A DNA stretch of 64,000 nucleotides, from NCBI GenBank assembly GCA_965263485.1, contig CBDHHO010000004.1, forward strand, positions 124,001-188,000, written 5' to 3'. This document shows, piece by piece, positions 34,818 through 43,378 of the stretch (the first letter of the stretch is position 1; each line of letters opens with the position of its first letter). Source of the DNA: Haliotispira sp965263485 (GTDB lineage: Bacteria > Spirochaetota > Spirochaetia > SP-2023). The translations under genes were made by a program, and so were the position numbers. Below the pieces are notes generated by a model, which was not told where the DNA came from, did no database searches, and worked only from the letters and a program-made list of their open reading frames with translations.

Positions 34818-37379
34818 TTACTCTTGCTCTGCTTCAGCGCTTTGCCAAGAAGCATTATGTCCGTTGGCAGATTTTTTCAGGTCAAGTTTCTCTTGTGGTT
34901 CGGTTTGTACATGGCTCAAGGTATCCATAATCCGGGCGGAGAGGTCCCAGCCCAATTCCTGCTCATGCTGTGAGAGCTCATAGTCCAGTGCATCCATTGC
35001 TTTACTCTGACTCATTTGTTCCCCAGCTTCATCCGCGAGGTGCAGAGAACGGTCTCGCAACATTTTGCGTTTCAGTTCCAGCAATTCAGATTTCACCTTT
35101 TGTTCGGGGATTTCCCCCAGTTTCAAGGCTGTTTTCAGGTTCAGTAATTTTCGGACGTAGCTGATCTTAATTTTTTCTTCCGGCCCCGGCATTCTATTGC
35201 CTAGGATTCTATTACCACGGGGCCACAAGGGGCCCTCCTGCAGCTCGCGCAGCTGACGAGCCGCAGTTGCCGGCTCCAGCTTCCGCTTGATTACCGCCTC
35301 GCGCAAGGTCAGTAATTGATCCGTGAGGTAGCGTTGCTCTGCGACAGGTTGGGGCTGTACCAGCCCCGCATCTTGGATGAACTCTGCAATGTCCCCGGCT
35401 TCCGTTTCGGCAGTAGGATGGGACACCTCTTGGGCCGTCTTTTCCAGCTGTCTGTTTCCCACCGCACTGAATTTCTCTTCCTTGCTTGTTCTATCAAACT
35501 TCGACAAATCGACATTTTCGGTACCCAGATATTTGCGCAATTCAGCAATCTCCTGGATGGCCTTGGGATTATCACGTCTGCCCAGTACCGCATAGATTTT
35601 GATCGGATCTGACTTCCCCTTAACCATAATTTGTGGCATCTCCGCCGTATAATACAGCCCGTCCACCAGCGCGTGGGAGTTTTCAGAAATCAAAATGTCC
35701 ACGCCAAAAGGCTTAGTCAGTTCCTCAATACGCGATGCCAGGTTCACTGCATCACCAATCACGGTGTACTCCATACGGTTTTCGCTCCCGATCTGGCCCG
35801 AAACCAATGGCCCGGTATTGATGCCGCAGCCAATCTTAATGACAGGCTGCTTCTCCCCGCCCCGTCCCTGGTTGAAATTTTCCAGGGCCTGACGCATCAG
35901 CAGGGCACTGTTGATGGCATTTTCTGTGTCGTTGCCATGGGAGATCGGAGCCCCCCAGACGGCCATCACCGCATCGCCGATGAATTTGTCAACAACTCCG
36001 TAAGTGGCTTCGATACATCCAACCATTGCAGTCATGTATTCATTTAAAAACTCAACTACTTCTTCCGGTGTCAGCTTTTCCGAAATGGCGGTAAAAGAGC
36101 GGATGTCAGAGAAAAATACCGCCGCTTCTTTGAGCTCACCACCCAAGCGCAACTCGCCCTTCAGTGCCATATTGGCGATTTCTTCGTTGACAAATTTGCC
36201 CAAGGCGTCTTTCATGCGGTTGCGTTCGTCTAAGCCCCTGCCCATTTGGATAAAGGACTGGGTCAGATCACCGATTTCATCTCGCGAAGAGACCTTGATA
36301 TTGAGCAGGAAGTTGCCTTTCTTTATTTCCCGAGAGGCGGCTACCAGTCTTCTGATGGGCTTTGACAGCGTCTTGGCAAACAAATAAATGATCATAACCG
36401 AAATGAGCAGCACAATGCCGGTGATGTAGTAATTCCGCCGTCGAATCTGATAGACCGCCTGCAAAATCTGGTCCCGCTCAGCAGTGCTGACCACCCCGAT
36501 TGTGCCGAGTTCTAACTTGAAAAAAGAGCCAATGCGTTGTATGCCCATGCGGTCCTGGTAGCTCAGCTGTCCGTTGTTAAGCGGGCTTTTCAGCATAGCT
36601 TGTACGATGCCATCGGTGAGAAAAGAAGCCTCCCCCCGCAGTAGTTCGGCATCTTTGTGAGATAGGAGATCCCCCTGATGATTAACGATATATGTTTCAT
36701 ACTCGCTTACAGAACTGATCGCCTCTGAAAATATATCTTCGCTCAGATACGCCAGGGCAAAGTATCCGGTTGCAGCGGTGGTTCCAGCTCTCATCCCCTC
36801 CAGGGGGAACAGCAGGGCCAGTGCCGGGAGATCGGCAACCGATGTCACATTATACAAAAAGGTTGTCTTGGGAGGCTTGCTTAAAAAGACCGAGCGCCGA
36901 GTGATGTCCCGGAAGAATTCAACATCGGTGGCCCCGATGCTATTTGCCGCGTTGATCTGATCCTGCAGCAGAGTTCCTGCCTCCGCAGAGGCCTGATATA
37001 TCGCCACATAGAACAAGTACTTGGGTTCTCTCAGTGGCCGATGGAATTCTTCGCTGTTTGATTCTGCCTGCCCGGCAGCACGAAGAACTCTCAGCGCTCC
37101 TTCTTTCGGCAAATCCGGCAATGCACCTCGCCCATTGAACTCCTGATCGTTCAGCATAGCTTGGAAAACATTGCGAACACGGCTCATCATGTAGGTGATA
37201 TCGGCTTGTACTTTTAACGACAGGAGCCGGGATTTGTCAGCAGTTATTTCCTGAATGCGGGTAATGGTATCCCGTTCAAAAAATACACCTGCAATGTAGT
37301 TGATGCCGACGAGACTAGTCAGCAGAATCAACGTAGTAATGGTTATGAGCTTGAATCCAATCGGTATATTGATGTGTTT
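34818..37379 (-). CDS. Class III adenylate/guanylate cyclase with extracytoplasmic sensor and HAMP
   Basis: About 853 residues: an N-terminal membrane helix, a large periplasmic region (about 40-300, Cache-like), a second helix (IVLLISVMIIYLFAKTL), HAMP (SKPIRRLVAASREIKKGNF), then the cyclase catalytic domain. It contains FFSDIRSFTAISEKLTPEEV with metal-binding Asp, VDKFIGDAVMAVWG with the second Asp and substrate Lys, and YTVIGDAVNLASRIEELTK. The Lys favours ATP, so cAMP is the likely product. A long helical C-terminal tail follows. GTG 37379 is chosen since GGGCGGA precedes it; TTG 37412 is possible. It is the first gene of an operon with FecR and barrel-like genes. Its promoter must lie in or beyond the element 40 bp upstream. 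Confidence 0.88.
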   Translation of the reverse strand, partial: KHINIPIGFKLITITTLILLTSLVGINYIAGVFFERDTITRIQEITADKSRLLSLKVQADITYMMSRVRNVFQAMLNDQEFNGRGALPDLPKEGALRVLRAAGQAESNSEEFHRPLREPKYLFYVAIYQASAEAGTLLQDQINAANSIGATDVEFFRDITRRSVFLSKPPKTTFLYNVTSVADLPALALLFPLEGMRAGTTAATGYFALAYLSEDIFSEAISSVSEYETYIVNHQGDLLSHKDAELLRGEASFLTDGIVQAMLKSPLNNGQLSYQDRMGIQRIGSFFKLELGTIGVVSTAERDQILQAVYQIRRRNYYITGIVLLISVMIIYLFAKTLSKPIRRLVAASREIKKGNFLLNIKVSSRDEIGDLTQSFIQMGRGLDERNRMKDALGKFVNEEIANMALKGELRLGGELKEAAVFFSDIRSFTAISEKLTPEEVVEFLNEYMTAMVGCIEATYGVVDKFIGDAVMAVWGAPISHGNDTENAINSALLMRQALENFNQGRGGEKQPVIKIGCGINTGPLVSGQIGSENRMEYTVIGDAVNLASRIEELTKPFGVDILISENSHALVDGLYYTAEMPQIMVKGKSDPIKIYAVLGRRDNPKAIQEIAELRKYLGTENVDLSKFDRTSKEEKFSAVGNRQLEKTAQEVSHPTAETEAGDIAEFIQDAGLVQPQPVAEQRYLTDQLLTLREAVIKRKLEPATAARQLRELQEGPLWPRGNRILGNRMPGPEEKIKISYVRKLLNLKTALKLGEIPEQKVKSELLELKRKMLRDRSLHLADEAGEQMSQSKAMDALDYELSQHEQELGWDLSARIMDTLSHVQTEPQEKLDLKKSANGHNASWQSAEAEQE

Positions 37380-37418
37380 CACAAAAATCCGCCCAGTCGA
37401 ATTGTCCAGCAATTTCTA

Positions 37419-37726
37419 AGGTACCTCTAAAAATGGTATCGCGTTTTGATGCCAGACGAAGGCTCCGATGCGAGCCTGTACAGCATTGGAGAAATGGGAA
37501 GGCCCGTGCACAGCCAGGGCCGACCTTCCTTTTTTGCGGCAGCGAGGAACGGAAGCCGAGCCATACTTTGCTGTATGGCACCAATGTAAGCTGGCGCAGC
37601 ATTGGTGAGCTGGCAGGCCGTGCGCAGCAAAGAGCCTGCTTCCTCTCTTTCGTGACAAAGCTGCTCCGTGAAAAAGACCGAGTCTGGTGCGCCATCCTTC
37701 TGTGGTGGGGAATTTTTAGAGGTCCC
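37419..37726. mobile_element. Large palindromic element, 308 bp, TSD TCTA
   Basis: Left end AGGTACCTCTAAAAATGG, right end GGAATTTTTAGAGGTCCC. TCTA is duplicated at 37415-37418 and 37727-37730. It contains a single 67-bp-type unit (GCATTGGAGAAATGGGAAGG to GGGCCGACCTTCC), the CATACTTTGCTGTATGG core, and the right arm GAGCCTGCTTCCTCTC shared with the array element at 1006-1125. It appears to be a single-unit form of the minisatellite-bearing element. Confidence 0.88.
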
Positions 37727-37881
37727 TCTAGCCATTAGCCAAGCAGAGGGCACTGCCGAAGCTCTCCACAAGCTGTGTGCAGTATGAAAATGCTTGCCTG
37801 CATTGTAAAAACTTACAGTATCTGAGCAAGAATGATTTTCATCATTTTATCACTTCCGCCATTATCAGCATATTATTTTCA

Positions 37882-38232
37882 GGGCACCCCTAAAAATCCG
37901 TTTTGTCTTCTTCCAAAGCTATTTGCCAACTAAGGAGATTCAAAGAATGCTTTGTTGTGTGCTCCAATGCGAGCTGGCGCAGCATTGGAGCACAGGGGAA
38001 GCCCGTGCGCAGCCAGGGCCGACCTTCCTCTTTGCGAGCTGGCCCAGCATTGGAGAAATAACGGGCCGTACGCGGCAAAGAGCCTGCAAGCTTTTTTTGC
38101 TGACGGTGAGGAATGGCGGGGCAAAGCAGGCCATTCCTCACAAATCCTACCGTAAGGCAGAACCTTTACTCGGCAACATGATCGCCGCTTCAAGCGCAGA
38201 ATTGGAACGATTGAAAGTTTTCTAAGAGTTCC
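37882..38232. mobile_element. Large palindromic element with one duplicated 65-bp edge
   Basis: Left end GGGCACCCCTAAAAATCCG; the right end is degraded (TTTTCTAAGAGTTCC). It holds GAGCTGGCGCAGCATTGGA (37971) and, 65 bp later, GAGCTGGCCCAGCATTGGA (38036), with the 67-bp-type unit between them. This is the arrangement from which a tandem array can expand by slippage. The gap 37731-37881 before it shows nothing else. Confidence 0.75.
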
Positions 38233-38306
38233 TAAGCGGTTGGAATTATGGAATTTTCAGGGATTTTCTTGCGCCGCTCTTGCTCAAGAAACGCAAAGCA
38301 ATGCAG

Positions 38307-38347
38307 CTATAAAAAAAGCAGCGCAAAATGCGCTGCTTTTTTTATAG
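38307..38347. terminator. Bidirectional terminator downstream of flaB
   Basis: A perfect 19-bp stem (CTATAAAAAAAGCAGCGCA and its complement) around a 3-base loop, with T-runs on both strands. It lies about 240 bp beyond the flaB stop. Confidence 0.85.
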
Positions 38348-38424
38348 GGTTCCCCCCCCTCCCAAATCCAAGTTAACTGACTTCTACTTGGATTACCAAG
38401 CACTGACAAGCTATCATAGCACTA

Positions 38425-38516
38425 TTTAGAAATCCGCTTTTGCTGTGATCCGTAAAAACCTTCAGCCAGAGCGAGGAACCAAAGCTATTCATACTGAGCT
38501 GTATGACGAACTATGG
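38425..38516. mobile_element. Decayed palindromic element
   Basis: AGAAATCCGCTTTTGCTG, GCGAGGAACCAAAGC and ATACTGAGCTGTATGACG resemble the left arm and core hairpin of the family. Neither terminus is preserved. Confidence 0.4.
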
Positions 38517-38588
38517 AGACAAGCTCCCGGCTAAAAATCGAGGACCCGGCTCAAAATGAAGATTTGAACAGTACTCAGAGCTTCGCAC

Positions 38589-39479
38589 TTAGTTGAGGAG
38601 AGTCAGAACCTGCTGAGGACGCTGGTTAGCTTGGGTCAACATGGCAACTGCAGCTTGGGACTTAATCTGATCGCGAGTAAAGTCAACAATCTGCTTCGAC
38701 ATATTAACGTCGCGAATACGAGCTTCGGCAGCTTGCAGGTTCTCTGCGGCAATATCAACGCCTTGCTGAGCTTCGGTCATGCGGTTCTGGTAGGCGCCCA
38801 AGTCAGCACGCTGCTTGTTTACGATGCGCAGAGCATTATCCAAGAGACCCAAAGCGTTGTTTGCGCCATTCATGTCGGACAGATCAATTGTATCCATGCC
38901 GAGGCTGACAGCACTCATGTCGCCAATCGAGATGCTGGCACGCTGATCGGCGTTGGAACCCATGTGGAGAATCAGGCCGGAGCCATCACCTTGAAGAGCT
39001 GGAGCAACCTGCCCCTCGGCGGCCGCCGGAGCTGCGGCCTGCTGCTGACCGTTGCTGGCAAAAGTACCATCGAGCAGATTCATGCCGTTGAACTGGGCCT
39101 GGCTGGCAATGCGGTTTACTTCATCAATCAACTGACTGACTTCCACCTGAATCTGACTGCGGTCTTCCTCTTGGTAAATACCGTTGGCAGACTGTACCGA
39201 CAGCACTCGCAGGCGCTGGAGGATACTGGTGGTCTCATCTAGGTAACCTTCTGTGGCCTGAATGAACGAAACACCGTCCTGGATATTGCGGCTGGCCTGA
39301 CCCAGACCAGCAATCTGAGCACGCATTTTTTCGGAAATAGCGAGCCCGGCAGCATCATCAGCTGCGTGATTGATCCGTACAGCAGACGAGAGGCGCTCCA
39401 TGCTCTTCGCAGCAGACGAATAATTGAGTCCTTGAAGACGAGAAGTATTCAAGGCACTGAGGTTGTGATTGATAATCAT
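38589..39479 (-). CDS. flaB: Flagellin core protein FlaB
   Basis: A 296-residue filament core flagellin of the spirochaete periplasmic flagellum. The conserved N-terminal D0/D1 helices read MIINHNLSALNTSRLQ and GLAISEKMRAQIAGL; the C-terminal helices read NLQAAEARIRDVNMSKQIVD and SQAAVAMLTQANQRPQQVL. Between them is a short variable region (about 140-190, QQQAAAPAAAEGQ) as usual for FlaB, which lacks the large outer domains of enterobacterial flagellins. AGGAG lies 9 bases before the ATG. No other flagellar gene is adjacent. I could not find a convincing sigma-28 promoter upstream. This gene is the strongest taxonomic marker in the window. Confidence 0.96.
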   Translation of the reverse strand: MIINHNLSALNTSRLQGLNYSSAAKSMERLSSAVRINHAADDAAGLAISEKMRAQIAGLGQASRNIQDGVSFIQATEGYLDETTSILQRLRVLSVQSANGIYQEEDRSQIQVEVSQLIDEVNRIASQAQFNGMNLLDGTFASNGQQQAAAPAAAEGQVAPALQGDGSGLILHMGSNADQRASISIGDMSAVSLGMDTIDLSDMNGANNALGLLDNALRIVNKQRADLGAYQNRMTEAQQGVDIAAENLQAAEARIRDVNMSKQIVDFTRDQIKSQAAVAMLTQANQRPQQVLTLLN

Positions 39480-39589
39480 AACTACACAACTCCTGAGATA
39501 TAAGATACTCTCTCTGGGATGAGGGAGTGCTATGGTTTTTTTGCCCTTGACCAGGGTAAAATTGATTCCAAAAATTACAAAAATTATAA

Positions 39590-39753
39590 GGGGACCTCTA
39601 AAAATTCGCTTTTGTCTTCTTGCGAAGCTATTTTGAACGACAGTGAGGAAGTGAGGCCGAAGAATACTTTGTTGTATGGTAAGGCCTTACTGGCAAAGCT
39701 GTTCGTTTCAAAAGAGCGAGCAAGAGCGCAGAATGGAATTTTTAGAGGTTCCC
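39590..39753. mobile_element. 164-bp palindromic element upstream of flaB
   Basis: Termini are GGGGACCTCTAAAAATTCGC and GGAATTTTTAGAGGTTCCC. The length is exactly 164 bp, but the flanks ATAA and TGAA differ, so the target duplication has mutated or recombined. The interior carries GTCTTCTTGCGAAGC and AAAGAGCGAGCAAGAGCGC instead of the GCTGA arm. It lies 110 bp upstream of the flaB start. Confidence 0.88.
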
Positions 39754-39896
39754 TGAAGATGCTATTTATATACGATTTCTGAATATCAAGCTGGCGCGGG
39801 CTAGTATAGAGAATCGCTGATAATTCGTCAACCCCGGAAGATCGAAAATGAAACGAGAATCTTCCCTTGGTGCTATGCTATCATTATATTTCTATT

Positions 39897-40129
39897 AAAG
39901 GAAGCTCTAAAAATTCCAATTTCGCGCTGCGCGGCGACCTCTCTCACGAGTAGCTTCGTCAGTAAAACTCCATGATACAACAAAGTATCATTCTGCTTTC
40001 CTTCCTCGCTATCGTGAAAATCTCACTCGCTCAGCATCAAAACGCGGTACAGTCTCCAACGAAAACAAAGCAAAAGCAGAGCGATTGTACCATTCTCGCA
40101 GAAAGCGATACCATTTTTAGAGGTGACCT
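39897..40129. mobile_element. Composite palindromic element, about 233 bp
   Basis: Left end GGAAGCTCTAAAAATTCC, right end CATTTTTAGAGGTGACC. The left half is of the small type (CATGATACAACAAAGTATCATT core) and the right half of the ATACCA subtype (CAAAGCAAAAGCAGAGCG). It looks like recombination between subtypes. Any promoter of the 40246 gene lies between 40130 and 40245. Confidence 0.72.
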
Positions 40130-40245
40130 CAAGCTTTACCCGGTTGTGCGCGGGAACTTTCCCGATTGATGCAGCTCTCGCGCTCTGAGCCGGGCCATTC
40201 TCCGGTCGACCACTTTGGCATAGTAATATATCGAAAGGCTGCACT

Positions 40246-41502
40246 ATGCTCGATAATATATTATTTCAAAACAATATTTGTCAAGAATTAAAAAAAGATA
40301 TTTCCAGTGAATCTCTGCCTCCGTCCATCCTCCTGCATGGCCCGGCGCTGAGCGGTAAAACGACCTTGGCATTGGAACTGGCCCGGGTGCTGACCTGCCA
40401 AAACTCCGTTGAGCCGGGAGCTTGGGCTTGCCCTTGCTGGTCCTGCCAACAACAGCGCGAACTCTCCCAGAGTCAAGTATTAGCGATGGGCAGTTCAGAT
40501 TTTGCCGGTGAAATTAGAATCTGCCGGAAATATCTGGATCAGGCCCGGCAGAAGGGGCTGGAACTGCGGCACTTGAGGATATTGCTGCTGGTCTGGCTGC
40601 GCAGTCTGAACAAAGTACTCAAGCGCTATGACAAGGCGCTGTGGCAAGAAGGTAAGGCCAAAACCGATAAGGAGCGCAAGGCTCAGAAGGCCCAAGAAGA
40701 ATTTGTCGAACTGCTGGCCAAGTTGCACCCGAAAGATATCTTTGCGAGCACCCCCACCGAGGTTCAGGACTGTGCAGCGATGTTCTCTGAGGCCAAGGCA
40801 CTGGACAGGGACCTGAATCGATGTGAGGAACTGGCTAGGTTACTGATTGCGGCCATTCCGCAGGGCATCCCGGTACAGCAGATTCGGCAGCTCCAGCAGT
40901 GGAGCTATCAGACCAGTGAAACTTGTAAGGTCGCCATCTTGGAAAATGTGGACAACATGAATCTGGCGGCTTCCAACGCGATGCTCAAGCTGCTCGAAGA
41001 GCCTCCCCACAATTGCTTTTTCATTTTGACCACTCGACGCAGGCAGGCCCTGCTACCCACGGTGCTCTCGCGCCTGCGTTCGTTCGGCCTGTGCGAGCGC
41101 AGTCCAGCAGAAGAACAGAAAATTGTGCAGCGAGTCTTCCGCAGCCAAGATACCGCCACCCTAAAAGAACTATTCCTGACGGGTGAACAGGATTTTTCAG
41201 AGCTCCGGTCAAAATGTGATATTTTCCTGCGCTCGCTTCGGGAGCAGCGGCCTTTCTTCAGCTTGAAATCGCAGCTGGACAAGCTGGATCTCGAAGCCTT
41301 TCTACAAAATCTCGGCTTTTCACTGCAACAAGAATGCATGGGGCAGCACCGCCAGAGCCAAGCACCGCAGGCAGAGCACAATTTCTTCTGGTACCAGCAC
41401 TTTCTGCAACTCGGAAGCGAGGCGATAGAACGGCATAAGGTCTATCACGACTCCGCTCTGCTGCTGCTACAGAACCTCTACCTGGAACTGCTCAACGAAT
41501 GA
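40246..41502 (+). CDS. holB: DNA polymerase III delta'/tau-like clamp-loader subunit
   Basis: A 418-residue AAA+ protein. Walker A is GPALSGKT at 32-39, followed by a zinc-type cysteine group (CQNSVEPGAWACPCWSC, about 50-67) and the sensor region NAMLKLLEEPPHNCFFILTT with TVLSRLRSF, all typical of DnaX/HolB clamp-loader subunits. Between the Zn site and the Walker B region lies a long Lys/Glu-rich insertion (about 120-190) not usual in E. coli HolB. It helps load the beta clamp during replication. AAAGG precedes the ATG. It is shorter than DnaX and lacks its C-terminal domains, so delta' is the better name. Confidence 0.82.
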   Translation: MLDNILFQNNICQELKKDISSESLPPSILLHGPALSGKTTLALELARVLTCQNSVEPGAWACPCWSCQQQRELSQSQVLAMGSSDFAGEIRICRKYLDQARQKGLELRHLRILLLVWLRSLNKVLKRYDKALWQEGKAKTDKERKAQKAQEEFVELLAKLHPKDIFASTPTEVQDCAAMFSEAKALDRDLNRCEELARLLIAAIPQGIPVQQIRQLQQWSYQTSETCKVAILENVDNMNLAASNAMLKLLEEPPHNCFFILTTRRRQALLPTVLSRLRSFGLCERSPAEEQKIVQRVFRSQDTATLKELFLTGEQDFSELRSKCDIFLRSLREQRPFFSLKSQLDKLDLEAFLQNLGFSLQQECMGQHRQSQAPQAEHNFFWYQHFLQLGSEAIERHKVYHDSALLLLQNLYLELLNE

Positions 41503-41573
41503 CCATCTGAGATCAGAAACTTTCGGGGAAGGCTCTGGTATCTTGTTTTTGTCGTGAGTCACAAAAATTTTTA

Positions 41574-41595
41574 GGGGACCTCTTTAGAAGTTCCC
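41574..41595. mobile_element. 22-bp relic: fused terminal repeats only
   Basis: GGGGACCTCTTTAGAAGTTCCC. Both terminal repeats of the family are fused with no interior, flanked by TTTTTA and TTTAG. It is the smallest form of the element in the window. Confidence 0.6.
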
Positions 41596-41711
41596 TTTAG
41601 AATCCTCCGGATGTAGCAGCTGCTCAGAGGCCCCTAGAGCAAGTTTTGTTGGGGCAATGGAAACGGGAACAGACCCTCTCAGCGGCTTTCTATGAAAAAA
41701 GGACAGGATAA

Positions 41712-43079
41712 ATGGCGTTTTTCAGCGGCTGCGACACACTGTTCAGCAGCTCCGGCGAGTGGCTCAAGCGCAGTGAGCGGCTGAGCAAAGAGCGCTTGCA
41801 GTATTTGGTCAAAGAATTGGCCAAGGAGCTGGAACAGGGCGAAATCCTGCTGCAATCCCTCCCCATCGGCATCATTTTGTTGAACAAGGACTTTCATTTG
41901 CAATTGGCAAATCGCGCTGCTAGGCGCTCCCCCTTGTTTTTCTCCGCCTTCCCCCAGCACGGCCCACTTGCCCAAAAGCCCATTTGGCAAGGTCTGAGCA
42001 ATGAAGAGCTGGCCCACTGGCTCGAGAGCGAGCTGCAAACGAATGGAGTCTCGCAGCCCCGTGAGTTCCACTACTTTGATGAGCGCAATGAGCTGCACGT
42101 AATTCGGATTGAAATCTCTTCACAGGTGCGCAGCGGCTTCATTGAAGGCTGGATTATTCTGATCAGCGATATCAGTGAGCTGCGTCAGCAGGAGCGCAAA
42201 GTGCAACAGCTGGACATCTTGGCTTCCTTGGCCACCGTGACCGCCGGAGTGGCTCACGAAATCAAAAATCCGCTGACTGCAATGAGCCTGCACGTACAGC
42301 TGATGGAGCGGCTGCTGCACAAACTCGGAGCGGCGGGGCCCATGGCGGAGGTGCCCGCGTGCAGCAAGTCCCGGCACAGCTCTCAGGCCGATTGGCCCCT
42401 CGACCCGGAATGCTTGCCACAGGAACAGCTGCTAGAGTACTGCGGCATCATCCGAGAGGAGATTGAACGCCTGAACACCTTTGTCAGCGACTTCCTGATG
42501 ACGGTTCGTCCTTTGGAACTGGAGCTGCTCAGTCAGGACATTCATCAAGTGATTTGGGCCTGTCTGGAATTGCTGCAGCCTGAGCTGGAAAACAAAGGTA
42601 TCGCGCTGGAACTGGCACTGGCAGAAGAGCTGCCCAAGGTCGCGCTGGATACTGGCATGTTCAAGCGGCTTTTACTCAACCTGCTGCAAAACGCCATTCA
42701 GTCCATCGAAGAAAAAAAGGAGCGTGAAGAGCAACAGCAATCGGACGCGGTATGTATCCCGGGAGTTCCTGTTGCTCCTCAGCACTATGGTGGTCGGTTG
42801 TTCCTGAAAAGCTATCTTCAAGACGACAAAGTTTACCTCGAAATCGCGGATAATGGTTGTGGTATGTCCGAAGAAGTCAAAAAGAAAATACTGGAGCCGT
42901 TTTTCACTACCAGAGCCAAGGGTTCCGGCTTGGGAATGACCATGGTGCTGCGTATTTTGCAGACCCACAACGGTGACTTGCAGATACAGACGGAAGAAGG
43001 CCGGGGCAGTGTGCTGCGCATCAGTTTACCGGTGTTCCACCGGGAGCAAAAACTACTGGTAAATCAAGTTTTGCTTTAG
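41712..43079 (+). CDS. Soluble PAS-type sensor histidine kinase (NtrB-like)
   Basis: A 455-residue kinase without membrane spans. A PAS-like sensor (about 45-160, LPIGIILLNKDFHLQLANRA) precedes the phosphoacceptor box GVAHEIKNPLTAMSLHV with His182, then the N box LLLNLLQNAIQSIE, G1 IADNGCGMS and FFTTRAKGSGLGM. The order resembles NtrB/AtoS kinases, which phosphorylate an NtrC-type regulator; none lies adjacent. Its TAG stop (43077-43079) shares its last base with the first base of an element. Confidence 0.93.
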   Translation: MAFFSGCDTLFSSSGEWLKRSERLSKERLQYLVKELAKELEQGEILLQSLPIGIILLNKDFHLQLANRAARRSPLFFSAFPQHGPLAQKPIWQGLSNEELAHWLESELQTNGVSQPREFHYFDERNELHVIRIEISSQVRSGFIEGWIILISDISELRQQERKVQQLDILASLATVTAGVAHEIKNPLTAMSLHVQLMERLLHKLGAAGPMAEVPACSKSRHSSQADWPLDPECLPQEQLLEYCGIIREEIERLNTFVSDFLMTVRPLELELLSQDIHQVIWACLELLQPELENKGIALELALAEELPKVALDTGMFKRLLLNLLQNAIQSIEEKKEREEQQQSDAVCIPGVPVAPQHYGGRLFLKSYLQDDKVYLEIADNGCGMSEEVKKKILEPFFTTRAKGSGLGMTMVLRILQTHNGDLQIQTEEGRGSVLRISLPVFHREQKLLVNQVLL

Positions 43080-43145
43080 GGGACCTTTGAAAATTCCCCA
43101 CTACAGAAAGATGGTGCGCCAGGCTTGGAATTTTTAGAGGTCCCC
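43079..43145. mobile_element. 67-bp miniature palindromic element at kinase stop codon
   Basis: Left end GGGGACCTTTGAAAATTCC, right end GGAATTTTTAGAGGTCCCC. The interior CCACTACAGAAAGATGGTGC is the reverse complement of the right arm of the 37419 copy. The flanks TTTA and TATA do not match exactly. Confidence 0.75.
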
Positions 43146-43245
43146 TATAGTTGTTTGGCACAACCGAAACGCTAAGGATAAGTCTTGGAGATCATAGTCA
43201 ATCTTGCACAGCTCTGCCCCTTTGCGTACCCTTTTGCCATTCATT

Positions 43246-43310
43246 TAAGGGATCTCTGAAAATTTTCATTCTGTGTCAAGCTTGGTCTTTTGCGAAGCTG
43301 TTGTAAAAAA
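43246..43310. mobile_element. Left-end fragment of palindromic element
   Basis: AAGGGATCTCTGAAAATTTTC, then TGTGTCAAGCTTGGTC and TTTTGCGAAGCTGTTG. It matches the left arm of the 39590 type. The right end is missing. Confidence 0.5.
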
Positions 43311-43378
43311 ATCTAGGTGTGCATCGAACGTGGATTTTCAGAATAGAAAGTCGGGGGCCAGCCTTCCGGGGAGCGACA

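Noticed and set aside
39480..39589. Sigma-28 promoter of flaB
   Set aside because: I looked for TAAA and GCCGATAA-like boxes at suitable spacing and found none; the promoter class is left open.
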